Source: Streptomyces sp. LUP30
Lineage (GTDB): Bacteria; Actinomycetota; Actinomycetes; Streptomycetales; Streptomycetaceae
Direction of reading: 5' to 3'
DNA: 64,000 nt
Assembly: GCF_001746365.1 (NCBI RefSeq)
Contig: NZ_MJAJ01000007.1
Coordinates: 229,347 to 293,346, forward strand
The first letter of the stretch is position 1. Every line of letters starts with the position of its first letter. Under the pieces are notes generated by a model, which worked only from the letters and a program-made list of their open reading frames with translations, was not told where the DNA came from and did no database searches. The position numbers and the translations under genes were made by a program. Below, piece by piece: positions 16,835-25,597 of the stretch.

Positions 16835-17620
16835 ATGAGTGCGGAAGTTGTCCACAGGCTGGGGGTGGCCGTGGGGGCCGTGACAGCCCTCTGGTGGCTG
16901 GGACGTCGGCTGGAGAGCGCACGAGGCGAACGCAAGGCGCGACGACGCGTGGCCGAGGTGCTGGGCCCGGGACGCGGGGCGGACAGTCCGCCGCTCGTTA
17001 CGCGGGAGGCCGTACTGCGGTGGCTTCCCGAGGTGTTGGTCGCGGCCGCCGGATGGCTGCTGTTCGGTGGCCTGACCGGCCTTGCCCCGGGGTTGGCGGC
17101 GGCGGCCGTACTGGGACGGTGGCGTCGTCGGCAGCTGGCGTCGGCAGCGGCGACCGATGCAGACGTCCGCAGCGCCGCCCGCCAACTCCCGCTCGCCGCT
17201 GACCTGCTGGCGGCATGCATCGCCGCCGGCGCAGGTCCGGTGGTCGCTGCGCAGGCCGTGGGGGAGGCCCTCGGCGGCCCCGTCGGGGAGGGGCTGGCGC
17301 GTGGTGCCGCCGAGGTCCGGCTGGGCGGTGAACCGGCTACCGCATGGAGGAAGTTGGCCTCGATGCCGGGAGCGGCACCCCTGGCGGGGCTGCTGGAACG
17401 GGCCGACGTCTCCGGTCTGCCTGCGGCCGGACCGGTTGCCCGACTCGCCGCCGACACCCGCGCCGAATGGGCACGTGCAGCTACGGCCAGGGCGCGGCGG
17501 GCGGCCGTCATGGTCACCGCCCCGGTGGGGCTGTGCTTCCTGCCTGCCTTCATCGCGGTCGGCGTGCTGCCCGTCGTGATCGGGCTCGCGGGCGGGGTGA
17601 TGGGAGGGGCTGGGCGATGA
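16835..17620 (+). CDS. tadC: TadC-like type II secretion F-domain protein
   Basis: A 261-aa second platform protein. It has an N-terminal membrane helix (VHRLGVAVGAVTALWWLG), a middle helix pair around VLVAAAGWLLFGGLTGLAPGL, an F-domain (LPLAADLLAACIAAGAGPVV) and a C-terminal hydrophobic segment ending GGVMGGAGR. The ATG of MSAEVVHRL follows GGAGGGAGG at good spacing. It pairs with TadB in the assembly base. Confidence 0.87.
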   Translation: MSAEVVHRLGVAVGAVTALWWLGRRLESARGERKARRRVAEVLGPGRGADSPPLVTREAVLRWLPEVLVAAAGWLLFGGLTGLAPGLAAAAVLGRWRRRQLASAAATDADVRSAARQLPLAADLLAACIAAGAGPVVAAQAVGEALGGPVGEGLARGAAEVRLGGEPATAWRKLASMPGAAPLAGLLERADVSGLPAAGPVARLAADTRAEWARAATARARRAAVMVTAPVGLCFLPAFIAVGVLPVVIGLAGGVMGGAGR

Positions 17621-17750
17621 CCGCGGGGTGAGCGACGCGACAAGAGCGCGATAGAGCGCCCTCGAGCGCTATGAGGCGCCATGGGGCGCGATGACGAATG
17701 AACGTCTCCAAGACCAGAGATCGACTGAACCGAACCTCACGGGGGTTGAA

Positions 17751-17960
17751 ATGTACAAGGCGGTACGGGCGCGGCTGAGCGCTCTGATGTGCGGGGCGCG
17801 TACGGCGCGCAAGGACGCGGGAATGGTCACGTCCGAGTACGCGATGGGCATCGTGGCGGCCGTCGGCTTCGCGGTGCTCCTCCATCAGGTGGTGACGAGC
17901 GAGGGGGTCTCCGCTCAACTGACGTCCCTGGTACGGCAGGCACTCAGTGCGGGCGTGTGA
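17751..17960 (+). CDS. DUF4244 Flp-pilin-like peptide
   Basis: A 69-aa precursor with a basic N-terminal region followed by AGMVTSEYAMGIVAAVGFAVLLHQVV. A Glu-Tyr pair next to a single hydrophobic helix is the layout of Flp-type pilins, and its place between tadC and two TadE-like genes fits the major subunit. Cleavage just before the hydrophobic stretch is expected but the protease is not in the window. The ATG of MYKAVRARL is chosen because GGGGG lies just upstream; a longer in-frame extension lacks a site. The 130 bp before it contains repeated GAGCGC/GGCGCC half-sites. Confidence 0.85.
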   Translation: MYKAVRARLSALMCGARTARKDAGMVTSEYAMGIVAAVGFAVLLHQVVTSEGVSAQLTSLVRQALSAGV

Positions 17961-18066
17961 GCGGGTGCCGGTGGGTGCGAGTGGGCGTGGGCCTGTGCAC
18001 GGGCATGTGCGCGAGCGGCGCGTGCGTGGAGGCAGGCCCCGGCGCGGGCCCCGCCGGGCGCCTCAC

Positions 18067-18675
18067 GTGCTCCACGGGGACGGGGGGTTCGTGACGGCGG
18101 AGACGGCGGTCGTGTTGCCGGTCCTGGTGGCGTTCGCGATGGCGCTGGTCTGGGGGCTGCTCGTCATGTCCGCCCAGATCAGGTGTGTGGACGCGGCCCG
18201 GGTCGGCGCCCGGGCCGCGGCCCGGCAGGATCCGGCCGACGCGGTCCTCGCGGTGGCCCGTGCGACGGCGCCGCGCGGGGCGGACGTGACGGTCAGCCGG
18301 GAGGGGGATCAGGTCCGCGTGGTGGTCGTGGCGAAACCACCGGCGTTGCGGGGGTTGCCTTTCGAGGTACGCGAGGAAGCGGTGGCGGCGGCAGAGGAAG
18401 CGCCGGCCGCGGCAGGAGACGACCTCGGAGCGGTCCGGGGCGCGGTCCGGGGCCCGGCCCAGGGCGCGGGTGCGGGCGCCGACGCCCACCCGATCTCGAG
18501 GGAGGACGCCGGGGCGGGGCCAGGTTCCGGGGCGGGGGCAGGCTCCGGGGCGGAGTCGGAGTCGGACCCGGGGGCGGCTTCGGGAATGGCTTCGGAGGTC
18601 AGCTCGGGAAGGGAGTCGGCATCGAAGGCGGGCTCCGGCCCAGGGGCGGCCTCGGACTCAGGGGCGGGACCGTGA
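18067..18675 (+). CDS. TadE-like pseudopilin with low-complexity tail
   Basis: The N-terminal FVTAETAVVLPVLVAFAMALVW is the TadE signature: a Glu five residues into a single transmembrane helix. A short extracytoplasmic domain follows, and then a tail of about 70 residues rich in Gly, Ala, Ser and Glu. TadE-type minor pseudopilins join the Flp filament or its base. The start is uncertain: GTG codons at 17947, 18067 and 18091 are in frame. I take the middle one, just ahead of the conserved motif. The stop overlaps the next gene as GTGA. Confidence 0.75.
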   Translation: MLHGDGGFVTAETAVVLPVLVAFAMALVWGLLVMSAQIRCVDAARVGARAAARQDPADAVLAVARATAPRGADVTVSREGDQVRVVVVAKPPALRGLPFEVREEAVAAAEEAPAAAGDDLGAVRGAVRGPAQGAGAGADAHPISREDAGAGPGSGAGAGSGAESESDPGAASGMASEVSSGRESASKAGSGPGAASDSGAGP

Positions 18676-19343
18676 GCGCCCGGCGCTTCGGCCGGGGACG
18701 GGGGGAGGCCGATCGTGGCTCCGCCACCGTCTGGAGCCTCGGGGCGATGGCCGTGCTGTGTGTGGTGTTCGGCCTCGTGCTCGCCCTCGGGCAGGCGGTG
18801 GCGGCCCGACACCGTGCCGCGGGCGGCGCCGATCTCGCGGCGCTCGCCGCAGCCGATCACTGGGCGGACGGTGTCGCACGGGCCTGTGCCCGGGCGGACC
18901 GGGTGGCCCGGGCACAGGGTGCGCGGGTGGTGCGCTGCGCGGTCGTCGGCGAGATCTCGGACGTGACGGCGGCCTCGGGGCAAGGGCTGTTCACAGCTGA
19001 GGTGAGGGCACGAGCGGGCCCGCCGGACACGACGCGGACACCCCCGGCGGTACCTTCGCAGACCCCTCCAGCTCCTCCAGCTCCTCCAACTCCTCCAGCC
19101 CATCAGGCCCTTTGGGCCGCTCCACCCCCCTCGGGCCCCGCCAACCCACCCAGAACCCTGCAACCCCTGCGGCCTCTGCAACCCATGCGGCCCTTGCGAC
19201 CCGTGCGACCAGTCCGACCAGTCCGACCCGTGCGACCAGTCCGACCCGTGCGACCAGTCCGGACCCTGCGACCAGTCCGGACCCCCAGCTCCCTCCAACC
19301 CCTCCCGATCTCCGGCCCCGGCGACCCGTCCCGCCCCTTCTAA
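18672..19343 (+). CDS. helicase/secretion-neighbourhood TadE-like protein with R-P-V repeats
   Basis: A 223-aa protein starting at a GTG that overlaps the previous stop. RGSATVWSLGAMAVLCVVFGLVLALG is the N-terminal helix of the family, followed by the conserved GGADLAALAAADH segment. After residue about 115 the sequence becomes proline-rich and ends in roughly nine Arg-Pro-Val triplets from a 9-bp tandem repeat. The repeat tail is unlikely to be folded. The gene ends tail-to-tail with the helicase, overlapping it by 4 bp. Confidence 0.75.
   Translation: MSARRFGRGRGEADRGSATVWSLGAMAVLCVVFGLVLALGQAVAARHRAAGGADLAALAAADHWADGVARACARADRVARAQGARVVRCAVVGEISDVTAASGQGLFTAEVRARAGPPDTTRTPPAVPSQTPPAPPAPPTPPAHQALWAAPPPSGPANPPRTLQPLRPLQPMRPLRPVRPVRPVRPVRPVRPVRPVRTLRPVRTPSSLQPLPISGPGDPSRPF
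19195..19283 (+). repeat. 9/18-bp tandem repeat encoding Arg-Pro-Val
   Basis: Alternating 9-bp units CGACCCGTG and CGACCAGTC repeat through about 80 bp, in frame with the TadE-like gene. Confidence 0.85.
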
Positions 19344-21862
19344 TCCCCAGGCCCCTGCTGTCCTTCCGGCCCCGTCGCCTCGGATGCCGCCTCCACCGCT
19401 GCGCCCGTCTTCTCCTCGGGAGCCTCCCGCAGGAGTTCCGTGAGCAGGCGGACCGCGCCCCTCTTGTGCAGCGGATCGTTGCCGTTGCCGCACTTGGGGG
19501 ACTGGATGCAGGACGGGCAGCCGGCGTCGCACTCGCAGGAGGCGATGGCCTGGCGGGTGGCGGTCAGCCACGCGCGGGCCGTGTGGAAGGCGCGCTCGGA
19601 GAAGCCCGCGCCGCCGGGATGGCCGTCGTAGACGAACACCGTCGGCAGCAGCGTGTCGGGGTGCAGGGGCACCGACACCCCGCCGATGTCCCAGCGGTCG
19701 CAGGTCGCGAACAGGGGCAGCATGCCGATCGAGGCGTGCTCGGCGGCGTGCAGGGCGCCGCCGAGGATCTCGGGGTTGATCCGGGCCGCGTCGAGCTGGT
19801 CCTCCGTGACGGTCCACCACACGGCACGCGTGCGCAGCGTACGAGGGGGGAGGTCGAGCTTCGACTCGCCCAGGACTTCACCGGTGATGACACGTCGACG
19901 CAGGAAGGAGACGACCTGGTTGGTGACTTCGACGGAGCCGTAGCACAGCCGGCCCTGCCCCCAGGGGACTTCGACGTCCGTCTCCAGGACGGAGATCGAC
20001 GTCGTGTCGCGTGCGACCGTCGAGTACGGCGGGTCGGCCTGCTCGACCAGGGCTACGGAGTCCTCCAGGTCCAGGGACCGCACGAGGTAGGTGCGCCCCT
20101 GGTGGAGGTGGACCGCGCCCTCGTGGACGGTGGTGTGGGAGGAGCCGGCGTCGACCGTGCCGAGGAGTCGGCCGGTGCCGTCCTCGACGACCTGGACCGG
20201 TCTGCCGCCCTCGCCGCGGATGTCCGCGAGGTCGGCGGCCCGCTCCCGGCGGGTCCAGTGCCAGGCCCTCGTCCTGCGGCGCAGCAGCTTCGCCGCCTCC
20301 AGTTGCGGCAGCAGGCCCTCGGTCTCGGGGCCGAACAGGTCCAGGTCCTCCTCGGTCAGCGGGAGCTCCGCCGCTGCCGCGCACAGGTGCGGGGCGAGGA
20401 CGTAGGGGTTGTCGGGGTCGAGGACCGTGGACTCCACCGGGCGGTCGAACAGGGCCTCCGGGTGGTGGACGAGGAAGGTGTCCAGGGGGTCGTCACGGGC
20501 GATGAGGACCGCCAGTGCGCCCTGCCCGGCCCGGCCCGCCCGGCCGGCCTGCTGCCACAGGGAGGCGCGGGTGCCCGGGTAGCCGGCGATGAGGACGGCG
20601 TCGAGCCCGGAGACGTCGATGCCGAGCTCCAGAGCGGTGGTCGCGGCGAGGCCGAGGAGTTCGCCCGAGTGCAGGGCCTGCTCCAGGGCGCGGCGTTCCT
20701 CGGGGAGGTAGCCGCCGCGGTAGGCCGCGACACGCCGGGCCAGCGAGCGGTCGACCTCGGCGAGGCGCTCCTGCGCGATCACCGCGATCAGCTCGGCGCC
20801 GCGCCGGGAGCGGACGAAGGCGACGGTGCGCACACCCTGGACGGCGAGATCGGTCAGCAGGTCGGCGGTCTCGGCCGTGGAGGTACGCCGGACGGGTGCA
20901 CCTTTCTCGCCGGTCATGTCGGTGAGTGGAGGCTCCCAGAGGGCGAACACCAGTTCGCCGCGGGGTGAGGCGTCGTCGGCGACCTCGACGACGGGGAGGC
21001 CGGTCAGGCGGCCCGCGGCGACGGCGGGCTCGGCGGCCGTGGCGGAGGCCAGCAGGAAGACGGGAGAGGCGCCGTAGCGGGCGCACAGGCGGCGTAGCCG
21101 GCGCAGCACCTGGGCGACGTGGGAGCCGAACACGCCGCGGTAGGTGTGGCACTCGTCGATGACGACGTACTTCAGGGACTTCAGGAAGGAGGACCAGCGG
21201 GGATGGGACGGGAGTATGCCCCGGTGCAGCATGTCCGGGTTGGTGAGGACGTAGTTGGCGTACTGGCGGATCCACTCCCGTTCCTCGAACGGGGTGTCGC
21301 CGTCGTACACGGCCGGCCGTACGGCGGTGCCGAGAGGTTGTGAAAGTTCCTTCACGGAACGGCACTGATCCGCTGCCAGCGCCTTGGTGGGGGCCAGGTA
21401 CAGGGTGGTGGCCCCGCGGCCGTTGGGCGCTTCCGAGCCCTCCAGGAGGGCCGAGAGGACCGGCACGAGGTACGCCAGGGACTTGCCGGAGGCCGTGCCG
21501 GTGGCGACGACCACGCTCTCGCCGTCCAGGGCGTGCTCGGCGACCCTGGCCTGGTGCGCCCAGGGGTGTTCGATGCCGCAGGCCTGCACGGCCGCGATGA
21601 CCTCGGAACGAATCCGGTCCGGCCAGACTGCATGGCGACCCGGACGCGGGGGCAAGTGCTCCGTATGAGTGATGCGCGACGCCCGGCTCGGTCCCGGGGC
21701 GAGCCGGTCCAGGACCTCGCCCGGAGACAGGCGGGGCGCGGCCTCGGACGAGGGTCGATCGGATCGGTGATTCTTGGCCATCGGCACCGAGTGTGTCACT
21801 GGCGTGACGGACAATGGAGCCAAGGCGTCGTGCACGCCTGCCGGTAAGTGATTGAATGCCAT
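19340..21862 (-). CDS. DECH-box helicase with DUF1998 (MrfA/Hrq1 type)
   Basis: An 840-aa superfamily 2 helicase. Walker A is ATGTASGKS (about 120-130) and motif II is DECH (about 235), with the second RecA domain after it. The C-terminal DUF1998 region carries four cysteines in CECDAGCPSC and PKCGNG (about 772-795), as in Bacillus MrfA, a 3'-5' helicase that repairs mitomycin adducts. A repair helicase is the likely role; its constant neighbourhood with Tad genes in actinobacteria is unexplained. I use the ATG of MAFNHLPAG; MAKNHRSD, 27 codons later, is an alternative and neither has a good Shine-Dalgarno. It is divergent from bldG, with about 80 bp between starts. Confidence 0.9.
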   Translation of the reverse strand: MAFNHLPAGVHDALAPLSVTPVTHSVPMAKNHRSDRPSSEAAPRLSPGEVLDRLAPGPSRASRITHTEHLPPRPGRHAVWPDRIRSEVIAAVQACGIEHPWAHQARVAEHALDGESVVVATGTASGKSLAYLVPVLSALLEGSEAPNGRGATTLYLAPTKALAADQCRSVKELSQPLGTAVRPAVYDGDTPFEEREWIRQYANYVLTNPDMLHRGILPSHPRWSSFLKSLKYVVIDECHTYRGVFGSHVAQVLRRLRRLCARYGASPVFLLASATAAEPAVAAGRLTGLPVVEVADDASPRGELVFALWEPPLTDMTGEKGAPVRRTSTAETADLLTDLAVQGVRTVAFVRSRRGAELIAVIAQERLAEVDRSLARRVAAYRGGYLPEERRALEQALHSGELLGLAATTALELGIDVSGLDAVLIAGYPGTRASLWQQAGRAGRAGQGALAVLIARDDPLDTFLVHHPEALFDRPVESTVLDPDNPYVLAPHLCAAAAELPLTEEDLDLFGPETEGLLPQLEAAKLLRRRTRAWHWTRRERAADLADIRGEGGRPVQVVEDGTGRLLGTVDAGSSHTTVHEGAVHLHQGRTYLVRSLDLEDSVALVEQADPPYSTVARDTTSISVLETDVEVPWGQGRLCYGSVEVTNQVVSFLRRRVITGEVLGESKLDLPPRTLRTRAVWWTVTEDQLDAARINPEILGGALHAAEHASIGMLPLFATCDRWDIGGVSVPLHPDTLLPTVFVYDGHPGGAGFSERAFHTARAWLTATRQAIASCECDAGCPSCIQSPKCGNGNDPLHKRGAVRLLTELLREAPEEKTGAAVEAASEATGPEGQQGPGD

Positions 21863-21943
21863 CGCGGCTGGCGTACCGTCCCGGGGGCTCCTGCTCAGGT
21901 GTTCCGAGGGACGACCGCTCGATAGCAAGGTGCTGGAGGATCC

Positions 21944-22285
21944 GTGGACCTGTCCCTGTCGACCCGTACCGTCGGCGATCGTACGGTCGTCGAGGTCGGT
22001 GGCGAAATCGACGTATATACCGCGCCCAAGTTGCGCGAGCAGCTGGTCGAGCTGGTGAACGACGGGAATTTCCACCTCGTCGTCGACATGGAGGGCGTGG
22101 ACTTCCTCGACTCCACCGGGCTCGGCGTGCTGGTCGGCGGACTGAAGCGCGTGCGTGCCCATGAGGGCTCGCTCCGCCTGGTCTGCAACCAGGAGCGTAT
22201 TTTGAAGATCTTCCGCATCACCGGTCTGACCAAGGTGTTCCCGATTCACACCTCGGTCGACGAAGCGGTCGCTGCCACCGACTGA
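21944..22285 (+). CDS. bldG: anti-sigma factor antagonist BldG
   Basis: A 113-aa STAS-domain protein recognised as BldG. The phospho-acceptor Ser57 sits in [12 protein letters not shown]. BldG controls aerial growth, antibiotic production and stress sigma factors (notably SigH) by binding anti-sigma factors when unphosphorylated. The GTG start has GGAGG 5 bp upstream. The short divergent gap implies that the bldG promoters overlap the 5' end of the helicase gene. The next gene is its cognate anti-sigma candidate. Confidence 0.97.
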   Translation: MDLSLSTRTVGDRTVVEVGGEIDVYTAPKLREQLVELVNDGNFHLVVDMEGVDFLDSTGLGVLVGGLKRVRAHEGSLRLVCNQERILKIFRITGLTKVFPIHTSVDEAVAATD

Positions 22286-22338
22286 CCACCTCGTCCCGGG
22301 TCGCCCCGCGCGGCCCGGGCGCGGTTGGTCGAACAAAG

Positions 22339-22372
22339 CAGGGGGTCTGGGCCGAGGTGGCCCGGCCCCCTG
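22339..22372 (+). terminator. attenuator-like hairpin between bldG and the anti-sigma gene
   Basis: CAGGGGG pairs with CCCCCTG, enclosing an inner GGGCC/GGCCC stem, about 55 bp after the bldG stop. There is no U-tract. It could explain why bldG is known to make both monocistronic and bicistronic transcripts. Confidence 0.5.
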
Positions 22373-22402
22373 ACAGCACGCCCGTAGTTCCGAGGGGGAC
22401 GC

Positions 22403-22831
22403 ATGGCCACCGTTGAACTCCGCTTCAGCGCGCTGCCCGAGCACGTCAGGACCGCCCGACTGGTGGCGGCAGCGGTGGCGCGCAGGGCCGGAGTGGACGA
22501 GGCCGTCCTCGACGAGGTCAGACTCGCTGTCGGCGAGGCCTGCTCGCGCGCCGTCGGACTGCACCAGAGCATCGGCGTCACCGCGCCGGTGAAGGTGCTG
22601 CTGATCGAGGAGGAGAAGCAGTTCTCCATCGAGGTCGGTGACGAGGCGCCGCGTTCGACGCCCGGTGACCGCGCGCCCGGCTCCGGCGGGGACGTGGAGG
22701 CCGAGGAGGACGAGATGGGCCTCGCCGTCATCAGCGGCCTGGTCGACGACGTGGAGGTCACCGCCGGAGAACACGGCGGGCAGATCCGCATGACCTGGCC
22801 GAGAGCCTCGGCGGCGGCCACGCCGGTCTGA
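22403..22831 (+). CDS. apgA: RsbW-like anti-sigma factor (ApgA/Orf3 type)
   Basis: A 142-aa HATPase-type anti-sigma protein, the conserved partner downstream of bldG. The region that should be the N-box reads RLAVGEACSRAV, lacking the Asn that coordinates Mg-ATP in RsbW and SpoIIAB. The glycine box is reduced to DEMGLAVISG, and an acidic insertion (GGDVEAEEDE) precedes it. It probably binds BldG and a sigma factor; its kinase activity is questionable. ATG follows GAGGGGG. The symbol is from memory for the S. coelicolor homologue. Confidence 0.85.
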   Translation: MATVELRFSALPEHVRTARLVAAAVARRAGVDEAVLDEVRLAVGEACSRAVGLHQSIGVTAPVKVLLIEEEKQFSIEVGDEAPRSTPGDRAPGSGGDVEAEEDEMGLAVISGLVDDVEVTAGEHGGQIRMTWPRASAAATPV

Positions 22832-22853
22832 GCCGGCCACAACTTTTCTTCAC

Positions 22854-22885
22854 CCGAAGGGCCCCACTCAGGTGGGGCCCTTCGG
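22854..22885 (+). terminator. 14-bp perfect stem terminator
   Basis: CCGAAGGGCCCCAC pairs exactly with its complement across a TCAG loop, about 20 bp after the anti-sigma stop. This is the clearest terminator in the window. Confidence 0.88.
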
Positions 22886-22981
22886 CATGCGCGCACCTGG
22901 GTACTCGTGCATGCTGACAGTGGTCTCGTGAAAGTGAATCATGGGACGCCGAGTCACGCGGTGGCGAAAATCGACTGCAAT

Positions 22982-23018
22982 TCGTGAAGCAATTCACGAT
23001 CAATGCCTTGAAGGCATT
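22982..23018. promoter_or_regulatory. two adjacent inverted repeats upstream of hppA
   Basis: TCGTGAA-N4-TTCACGA (22982-22999) is followed after 2 bp by the perfect palindrome AATGCCTTGAAGGCATT (23002-23018). They sit 60-95 bp upstream of the hppA -10 box in a locally AT-rich stretch and look like operator sites. Confidence 0.5.
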
Positions 23019-23076
23019 ACTTGACGAAAAGGCGAATTTCGTTTCCCACGCTCTGTTTTGATCAGGTTCCGGTACC

Positions 23077-23082
23077 TACAAT
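23077..23082 (+). promoter_or_regulatory. -10 box candidate for hppA
   Basis: TACAAT is close to the -10 consensus, about 43 bp before the hppA ATG. No good -35 is seen at the expected distance, so an activator or alternative sigma factor may be used. Confidence 0.45.
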
Positions 23083-23124
23083 CCGTCCACATCTTGAGCT
23101 CAGCCCAAGCGTCAAGGAGGACGA

Positions 23125-25530
23125 ATGGCGGGGCTTTCTACCTCTCATCCGTTGAACCACCCCACAACTCTCGCAGCGGCAGAACTGACCGACGGCAATC
23201 GCCTGCTCGTGGTGGTCATCGCGGTCGTGGCGCTGGCAGCGCTCGTGGTCGCGGGCGTGCTGCTGCGCCAGGTGCTCGCGGCCGGCGACGGCACCGACAG
23301 CATGAAGAAGATCGCGGCGGCGGTCCAGGAGGGCGCCAACGCCTATCTGGCCCGGCAGCTGCGCACGCTCGGCGTGTTCGCCGTAGTCGTGTTCTTCCTG
23401 CTCATGCTGCTTCCCTCGGACGACTGGAATCAGCGCGCCGGGCGGTCGATCTTCTTCCTGATCGGCGCGGCCTTCTCGGCGGCCACCGGTTATATCGGCA
23501 TGTGGCTCGCCGTGCGCAGTAATGTGCGCGTCGCCGCAGCGGCCCGGGAAGCGACTCCGGCGGAAGGCGAACCTGAAAAGGATCTCACCACCGTCTCGCA
23601 CAAGGCGATGAAGATCGCATTCCGCACGGGTGGCGTCGTCGGCATGTTCACGGTGGGGCTCGGTCTGCTCGGGGCCGCCTGCGTGGTGCTGGTGTACGCG
23701 GCCGACGCGCCGAAGGTACTGGAGGGTTTCGGGCTCGGTGCGGCCCTCATTGCCATGTTCATGAGGGTCGGCGGCGGCATCTTCACCAAGGCCGCCGACG
23801 TCGGCGCCGACCTGGTCGGCAAGGTCGAGCAGGGCATTCCGGAGGACGATCCGCGCAATGCCGCGACCATCGCCGACAACGTGGGCGACAACGTGGGCGA
23901 CTGCGCGGGCATGGCGGCGGACCTCTTCGAGTCGTACGCCGTGACCCTGGTGGCCGCCCTGATCCTCGGCAAGGCGGCCTTCGGCGACGCCGGGCTCGCC
24001 TTCCCGCTGCTCGTCCCCGCGATCGGCGTGCTCACGGCCATGGTCGGGATCTTCGCCGTCGCCCCGCGTCGCGCCGACCGCAGTGGCATGTCCGCGATCA
24101 ACCGGGGGTTCTTCATCTCCGCGGTGATCTCGCTCGCGCTGGTCGCCGTGGCCGTCTTCCTCTATCTCCCCGGGAAGTACGCCGATCTCGACGGTGTGAC
24201 CGACGCGGCGGTCCACGGCAAGGACGGCGACCCGCGCATCCTCGCCCTGGTCGCCGTGGCGATCGGCATCCTCCTGGCCGCTGTCATCCAGCAGTTGACG
24301 GGCTACTTCACCGAGACCAGCCGCCGCCCGGTGCGCGACATCGGCAAGTCGTCGCTCACCGGACCCGCCACGGTCGTCCTCGCCGGCATCTCGGTCGGGC
24401 TCGAATCGGCCGTCTACACAGCCCTGTTGATCGGTCTGAGCGTCTACGGGGCGTTCCTGCTCGGCGGCACGTCGATCATGCTGGCGCTGTTCGCGGTGGC
24501 GCTGGCCGGCACCGGGCTGCTCACCACGGTCGGCGTGATCGTGGCGATGGACACCTTCGGGCCGGTCTCCGACAACGCGCAGGGCATCGCGGAGATGTCC
24601 GGTGACGTCGAGGGCGCGGGCGCGCAGGTGCTCACCAACCTCGACGCCGTCGGCAACACGACCAAGGCCATCACCAAGGGCATCGCCATCGCCACCGCGG
24701 TCCTTGCGGCGTCGGCGCTCTTCGGGTCCTACCGGGACGCGATCACGACCGGCGCGCAGGACGTCGGTGAGAAGCTCTCCGGAGCGGGCGCGCCCCTGAA
24801 CCTGATGATGGACATCTCACAGCCCAACAACCTCGTCGGCCTCATCGCGGGCGCGGCGGTCGTCTTCCTCTTCTCGGGGCTGGCGATCAACGCGGTGTCC
24901 CGGTCGGCCGGTTCCGTGGTGTTCGAGGTGCGGCGGCAGTTCCGCGAGCACCCCGGGATCATGGATTACACCGAGGAGCCGGAGTACGGCAAGGTCGTCG
25001 ACATCTGCACCCGGGACGCCCTGCGCGAGCTGGCCACACCGGGACTGCTCGCCGTGCTGGCCCCCGTCTTCATCGGGTTCACCCTCGGCGTCGGGGCGCT
25101 GGGCGCGTTCCTGGCGGGCGCCATCGGCACCGGCACGCTGATGGCCGTCTTCCTGGCCAACTCCGGCGGTGCGTGGGACAACGCCAAGAAGCTCGTCGAG
25201 GACGGTCACCACGGCGGCAAGGGCAGTGAGGCGCACGCCGCGACGGTGATCGGCGACACGGTCGGCGACCCGTTCAAGGACACCGCCGGTCCCGCGATCA
25301 ACCCTCTGTTGAAGGTCATGAACCTGGTGGCGCTGCTCATCGCGCCCGCCGTGATCAAGTTCAGCTACGGCGACGACAAGAGCATCGGCGTACGGATCGT
25401 GATCGCGGTCCTCGCGCTCGCCGTGATCGTGGCCGCCGTCTACATCTCCAAGCGGCGTGGCATCGCCGTGGGTGATGAGGACAATGCGGGAAAGGCGTCC
25501 AAGTCGGCCGATCCTGCGGTGGTTTCGTAG
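23125..25530 (+). CDS. hppA: membrane proton-pumping pyrophosphatase
   Basis: An 801-aa integral membrane enzyme that couples pyrophosphate hydrolysis to proton export. The signature DVGADLVGKVE is followed by PEDDPRNAATIADNVGDNVGD, and GGAWDNAKK comes near the end. GNTTK at 510-514 has Lys where K+-dependent enzymes have Ala, which assigns it to the K+-independent class. About 15-16 hydrophobic segments are visible. The start ATG follows AAGGAGGAC at ideal spacing. A large hairpin terminator lies after the stop. Confidence 0.96.
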   Translation: MAGLSTSHPLNHPTTLAAAELTDGNRLLVVVIAVVALAALVVAGVLLRQVLAAGDGTDSMKKIAAAVQEGANAYLARQLRTLGVFAVVVFFLLMLLPSDDWNQRAGRSIFFLIGAAFSAATGYIGMWLAVRSNVRVAAAAREATPAEGEPEKDLTTVSHKAMKIAFRTGGVVGMFTVGLGLLGAACVVLVYAADAPKVLEGFGLGAALIAMFMRVGGGIFTKAADVGADLVGKVEQGIPEDDPRNAATIADNVGDNVGDCAGMAADLFESYAVTLVAALILGKAAFGDAGLAFPLLVPAIGVLTAMVGIFAVAPRRADRSGMSAINRGFFISAVISLALVAVAVFLYLPGKYADLDGVTDAAVHGKDGDPRILALVAVAIGILLAAVIQQLTGYFTETSRRPVRDIGKSSLTGPATVVLAGISVGLESAVYTALLIGLSVYGAFLLGGTSIMLALFAVALAGTGLLTTVGVIVAMDTFGPVSDNAQGIAEMSGDVEGAGAQVLTNLDAVGNTTKAITKGIAIATAVLAASALFGSYRDAITTGAQDVGEKLSGAGAPLNLMMDISQPNNLVGLIAGAAVVFLFSGLAINAVSRSAGSVVFEVRRQFREHPGIMDYTEEPEYGKVVDICTRDALRELATPGLLAVLAPVFIGFTLGVGALGAFLAGAIGTGTLMAVFLANSGGAWDNAKKLVEDGHHGGKGSEAHAATVIGDTVGDPFKDTAGPAINPLLKVMNLVALLIAPAVIKFSYGDDKSIGVRIVIAVLALAVIVAAVYISKRRGIAVGDEDNAGKASKSADPAVVS

Positions 25531-25557
25531 ACCTGCTCATCGGGTCCCAGCTCAAAG

Positions 25558-25597
25558 GGCGGGCGGGCGGTGCGGGTTGCCGCGCCGCCCGCCCGCC
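25558..25597 (+). terminator. long GC stem terminator after hppA
   Basis: GGCGGGCGGGCGG pairs with CCGCCCGCCCGCC, with an inner GCGG/CCGC stem and a GTTG loop, about 30 bp past the stop. No U-tract. Confidence 0.75.
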
